From NCBI RefSeq assembly GCF_018603905.1, contig NZ_JAHFZZ010000012.1:186001-250000 (forward strand): 64,000 nt of DNA, given 5' to 3'. Source of the stretch: Nonomuraea sp. NEAU-A123 (GTDB taxonomy: Bacteria; Actinomycetota; Actinomycetes; Streptosporangiales; Streptosporangiaceae). Both the position numbers and the translations under genes were made by a program. Below are positions 61,080-64,000 of this stretch, one piece after another (position 1 is the stretch's first letter; every line of letters begins with the position of its first letter). A model generated the notes under the pieces. It was not told the DNA's origin. It made no database searches and saw nothing but the letters and a program-made list of their open reading frames with translations.

Positions 61080-62672
61080 TTATCCGAGGTCGCGACGGTG
61101 GAGCGCGGCCAGTCCGACAGCGGTGAGCCCGGTGGCGATGACGGCCAGCAGGATCAGCGGTGTCACAGTGAGTTCGGCGACCGGAAGCCCAGGCGTCTGC
61201 GCGAACGGCGACACTTTCAAGATCGACGGATCGGCGTGCAGCAGTTCCACCGCGAACTCGAGCACGAGGCACAGAGCGAGCGCCGTATAAGCGATGATCG
61301 CGGCGAGTCGGGGCAGCAGGCCGTACACCAGCGCCGAGATGGCGGCCAGCACCAGGACCGAAGGCAGCCGTGTCAGGCTCGCACCCAAGAGCTGTGAGAT
61401 CTCGCCGCCCAGATCTCCCGTGGAGAGCCCGTGCACCAGACCCATCCCGAGACCGAGCCCGGCGAGCACGATCCCCGACCCGGCCGCGACGATGGCCAGG
61501 TGACCGCCTGCCCAGCGCAGCCTGCCGACCGGGCCGGTCAGGATGATCTCGGCACGGCCGGAGGTCTCTTCCGCCCGCAGTCGCAGGGTGGCCTGAATCG
61601 CGTAGACCGTGATGACCTGGCTCATCAGGTAGATGACGAAGGCGAAGAAGCCGTCGGCGGGACGGCCACCGCCACCCATCCGCTCGATCAGGCCTCTGAG
61701 GGCCTCGCTCGCGTTCAGCTGTTCGGCGGCGCTCCGCGCCACGCCTCCCAGGCCGGCGCCGAACGCGGTGAACGCGACGGTCCAGGCGAGCAGCGTGCCC
61801 CGCTGCAGTCGCCATGCCAGGGCGAGCGAGGTGCGCAAGCCCGGCGCCGCGTCGGCGGGACCGAGCCGGGGCGGGAGGATTCCGGCCCCCAGGTCCCGGC
61901 GTGCGGATATCCGGTAGGCGCCGGCCACCAGCAGCGAAATCAGGCCGATGACCGGCAGTAGCGGCCAGAGGTGGTCGCCGGCGAAGGGGCGCATGTGCTG
62001 GGTCCAGCCGAACGGCGACAGCCAGGCCACCCAGGAGCTCTTCTCGACGTCCGCGGTCGCGCGCACCGCGTACAGGACTCCCATCGCCGTGGCGGCGATG
62101 CCGGCGGCGGTACGAGAGCTGTCGGTCAGCTGGGCCGTCAGGCCCGCGAGCGCGGCGAAGACCCAACCGGCGGCGGCGACCGACAGTCCCATCACCAGGG
62201 AGCCCCGCGCAGGCAGCCCCTGGCCCATGAGCCCCAGTGCCACGACAAGGGCGGTGACCAGGTTGGCGGCGAACGCCACGGTCAGCGCGGCCGTCAGTGC
62301 CGCGTGCCTGCCGACCACGGTCGAGCCCAGCAGCTCGCTACGGCCCGCCTCCTCCTCCGCGCGGGTGCTGCGGATCACCAGGAACAGGCTCGCCAGCGCG
62401 ATGAGCAGGGCGGCCTGCCCGCGTACTCGCCACACGGCGAGCCCTGCGGCGGACGAGTCATAGATCGGGCCGATCATCATGAGCTGTGTCGGGTCGCCGT
62501 TGGTCGTGTGGAGGACCGCCAGGCGCGCCTCTTCGGTGGGATAGGCGCCGGCCACCGAGCTCGCGATGCCGATCACGAGCATCGCCACCAGTCCGAACCA
62601 GACCGGTATCCTCACCCGGTCGCGTCGCAGGATGAGCCGGATCAGTCCGCCGGTGCCGGTGAGCGTGGTCAT
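61080..62672 (-). CDS. ABC-2 type exporter permease
   Basis: 530 residues from ATG 62672 (MTTLTGTGGLIRLILRRDRV) in an ATGA overlap with the ATPase stop. About twelve hydrophobic segments in two similar halves, each starting with a basic cytoplasmic segment (LRRDRVRIPVWFGL and LAWRLQRGTLLAWTVAF). Such two-repeat permeases accompany single ATPases in antibiotic/lipid exporters of actinomycetes. It makes the membrane channel of the pair; the reading frame continues upstream only because it overlaps the ATPase gene. Confidence 0.9.
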   Translation of the reverse strand: MTTLTGTGGLIRLILRRDRVRIPVWFGLVAMLVIGIASSVAGAYPTEEARLAVLHTTNGDPTQLMMIGPIYDSSAAGLAVWRVRGQAALLIALASLFLVIRSTRAEEEAGRSELLGSTVVGRHAALTAALTVAFAANLVTALVVALGLMGQGLPARGSLVMGLSVAAAGWVFAALAGLTAQLTDSSRTAAGIAATAMGVLYAVRATADVEKSSWVAWLSPFGWTQHMRPFAGDHLWPLLPVIGLISLLVAGAYRISARRDLGAGILPPRLGPADAAPGLRTSLALAWRLQRGTLLAWTVAFTAFGAGLGGVARSAAEQLNASEALRGLIERMGGGGRPADGFFAFVIYLMSQVITVYAIQATLRLRAEETSGRAEIILTGPVGRLRWAGGHLAIVAAGSGIVLAGLGLGMGLVHGLSTGDLGGEISQLLGASLTRLPSVLVLAAISALVYGLLPRLAAIIAYTALALCLVLEFAVELLHADPSILKVSPFAQTPGLPVAELTVTPLILLAVIATGLTAVGLAALHRRDLG

Positions 62673-63598
62673 CGCTGCACCGCCGCGTGCTTGCCGGTCG
62701 CGCCCGTACCGGACGGATCGTCTTCGTAGTGGCGCAGGAACATCTCCTCCAGCGTCGGCGGCTGGCTGACCAGGCTCCGCACGCCGACCTTCACGAGCTC
62801 GCGCAGCAGCGTGTCCAGCGCGTCTCCGTCGACCCGGCAGCGCAGCCGATTGCCCTGCGTCCACAGGTCGTGCACGCCGGCTGATCCGGCGAGCTGGGGT
62901 ACGGGGCCGGCGAGCTCGGCCGTGATCGAGGTGCTGGTGAGGTGGCGCAGCTCGGTGAGCGTGCCCGTCTCCACCGTGCGGCCGTGCCGGATGATGCTCA
63001 CCCTGTCGCACAGGGCCTCGACCTCGGCGAGGATGTGGCTGGACAGCAGCACCGTACGTCCCTTGCGCCGCTCTTCCTGGATGCTCTCCTGGAAGACCGC
63101 CTCCATGAGCGGGTCGAGGCCGGAGGTGGGCTCGTCCAGGATGAGCAGGTCGGCATCCGAGGACAGCGCCGCGACCAGGGCCACTTTCTGCCGGTTGCCC
63201 TTGGAGTAGGTCCGCCCCTTCTTGCGTGGATCCAGCTCGAAGCGGTCAAGCAGTTCGGCTCGGCGCTGGGGGGCGAGCCCGCCGCGCATCCTGCCGAGCA
63301 GGTCGATCGCCTCGCCACCGGACAGCGTCGGCCACAGGGTCACGTCGCCGGGCACGTACGCGAGTCGGCGATGCAGTGTGGTCGCGTCTCGCCATGGATC
63401 GCCGTCCAGCAGCCGAGCCGTGCCCGAGTCCTGGCGCAGCAGGCCGAGCAGAACTCGGATGGTAGTGGACTTGCCGGCCCCGTTCGGGCCGAGGAATCCG
63501 TGCACCTCACCGGCCCGGACCGTCAGGTCCAGACCGTCGAGTGCCCGTGTCCGGCCGAAGGTCTTGATCAGGCCGGACACGGAGATCATGTTTGACAT
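62669..63598 (-). CDS. ABC transporter ATP-binding protein
   Basis: 309 residues, ATG 63598 (ATG 63589 also possible). Walker A GPNGAGKST, Q-loop region LAYVPGDVTLWP in place of Q, signature YSKGNRQKVALVAAL (LSGGQ-like), Walker B LLILDEPTSGLDP and switch His SSHIL. C-terminal residues 220-309 form the extra domain of DrrA-like exporters. It powers the permease encoded next. Divergent from the MarR/GbsR-like gene, with a palindrome in between. Confidence 0.93.
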   Translation of the reverse strand: MSNMISVSGLIKTFGRTRALDGLDLTVRAGEVHGFLGPNGAGKSTTIRVLLGLLRQDSGTARLLDGDPWRDATTLHRRLAYVPGDVTLWPTLSGGEAIDLLGRMRGGLAPQRRAELLDRFELDPRKKGRTYSKGNRQKVALVAALSSDADLLILDEPTSGLDPLMEAVFQESIQEERRKGRTVLLSSHILAEVEALCDRVSIIRHGRTVETGTLTELRHLTSTSITAELAGPVPQLAGSAGVHDLWTQGNRLRCRVDGDALDTLLRELVKVGVRSLVSQPPTLEEMFLRHYEDDPSGTGATGKHAAVQR

Positions 63599-63611
63599 GC
63601 TTTGCAGCTTA

Positions 63612-63633
63612 CATGAATTTCACGAAATTCATG
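63612..63633. promoter_or_regulatory. AT-rich palindrome, candidate operator
   Basis: CATGAATTT and AAATTCATG flank CACG, 14 bases before the ATPase start and 57 before the regulator start. AT-rich palindromes in this GC-rich context are typical of MarR/GbsR-type sites, so autoregulation and control of the exporter are likely. Confidence 0.6.
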
Positions 63634-63689
63634 AAGTATGGATAACCCTGTAGCCTAGGGCCCATCAGAGACGACGCGCAGGGGTGTGG

Positions 63690-64000
63690 ATGACCGCGAG
63701 ACCAGGCGACGAGAGCGGCATGATCGAGAGAAGCGGCAACGCGCCCACAGCCGACGCGCTGCGGTTCCTCGAACGCTTCGCCGTGATCATGTCCAACTCG
63801 GGTTATCCGCGCATGGCCGCACGCGTGCTCGCGGCGCTCCTCATCGCCGACGACGGCCGGCGTAGCGCCGCTGAGCTCGCCGACGTGCTGCAGGTCGGTC
63901 CGTCGGCCGTCTCGGGTGCGGTGAAGTACCTGATGCGGGTCGGGATGGTGACCCGTGAGCGGGACCCCGGAGAGCGCCGTGATCACTACCGCGTCGACCA
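63690..64000 (+). CDS. MarR/GbsR-like winged-helix regulator (partial)
   Basis: The first 103 codons, from ATG 63690, are in the window; the gene runs off the right edge. MIERSGNAPTADALRFLERF precedes the winged helix: YPRMAARVLAALLIADDGRR, then SAAELADVLQVGPSAVSGAV and RVGMVTRERDPGERRDHYRVD. The pattern fits GbsR/PadR-type MarR relatives that repress a divergent ABC-2 exporter. An AT-rich palindrome (63612-63633) is a plausible operator. Confidence 0.85.
   Translation, partial: MTARPGDESGMIERSGNAPTADALRFLERFAVIMSNSGYPRMAARVLAALLIADDGRRSAAELADVLQVGPSAVSGAVKYLMRVGMVTRERDPGERRDHYRVD

Overview
The window is high-GC chromosomal DNA from an actinomycete. Mycothiol biosynthesis (mshB), 3-letter GTG/TTG starts, a 7Fe ferredoxin, a sigE/rseA/htrA/tatB block and actinomycete-specific families (DUF3117, DUF4178, DUF6113-like) all point there; a filamentous Streptosporangiales-type genome (Nonomuraea/Microbispora-like) is my best guess, but this is inference. 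About 55 protein-coding genes, two broken genes and several repeats and hairpins can be supported. No tRNA, rRNA, insertion sequence or CRISPR array was seen.

Layout. 0-5 kb: end of a receiver-domain regulator, then a LysR gene divergent from the sdhCAB operon (succinate dehydrogenase). 5-9.5 kb: accessory stretch with GC-rich repeats, a doubly frameshifted methyltransferase, a second methyltransferase, a GNAT acetyltransferase and an APH-type kinase. 9.5-13 kb: two-gene heterodimeric ABC exporter with one degenerate ATP site. 13-25 kb: secreted alpha/beta hydrolase, S9 peptidase, mshB with its membrane-protein partner, flavin reductase, Thr-rich secreted protein, metallo-hydrolase and a penicillin-acylase-like enzyme. 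25-32 kb: cysteinyl-tRNA synthetase, then a three-gene unit in which two diverged paralogues (one with a sigma-70 region 4 helix-turn-helix, one with that helix eroded and a long acidic linker) flank an SF1 helicase carrying a RelE-like N-terminus. 33-47 kb: housekeeping: solute-binding lipoprotein, ferredoxin, lysine/DAP genes dapC, dapD, dapE, two LOG-family proteins, tag, PaaX/enoyl-CoA hydratase, pepA. 46-54 kb: envelope-stress block (O-methyltransferase, sigE, rseA, htrA, tatB, mrp, DUF1003 and MgtE-N/CBS proteins) in the order I remember from the Mycobacterium Rv1220c-Rv1232c region. The wider order mshB...fdx-dapC...dapD-dapE-LOG...tag-DUF3117...sigE also recalls Rv1170-Rv1232c, so most of the window is ancestral core with inserted accessory islands.

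54-64 kb is again accessory: an EamA transporter, an ArsR-type regulator divergent from a 24-codon peptide gene, then a hairpin, an adenylate-forming ligase and a polytopic protein with the YD and GLGD motifs of presenilin-type proteases; a 5'-truncated DUF4143 gene; and an ABC-2 exporter pair divergent from a MarR/GbsR-like regulator.

How things work together: sdhCAB feeds electrons from succinate to quinone; mshB makes the mycothiol precursor GlcN-Ins; dapC/D/E belong to the succinylase DAP route for wall and lysine; sigE/RseA controls HtrA, and candidate sigma-E promoters (GGAA(C/T)-N18-GTT) stand upstream of both sigE and htrA. The main discovery candidates are the helicase with sigma-4-like partners (26.4-32.2 kb), the peptide/ligase/GxGD cassette (57.0-59.6 kb) and a roughly 100-120 bp dispersed element present three times, each time just downstream of a stop codon in the same orientation.
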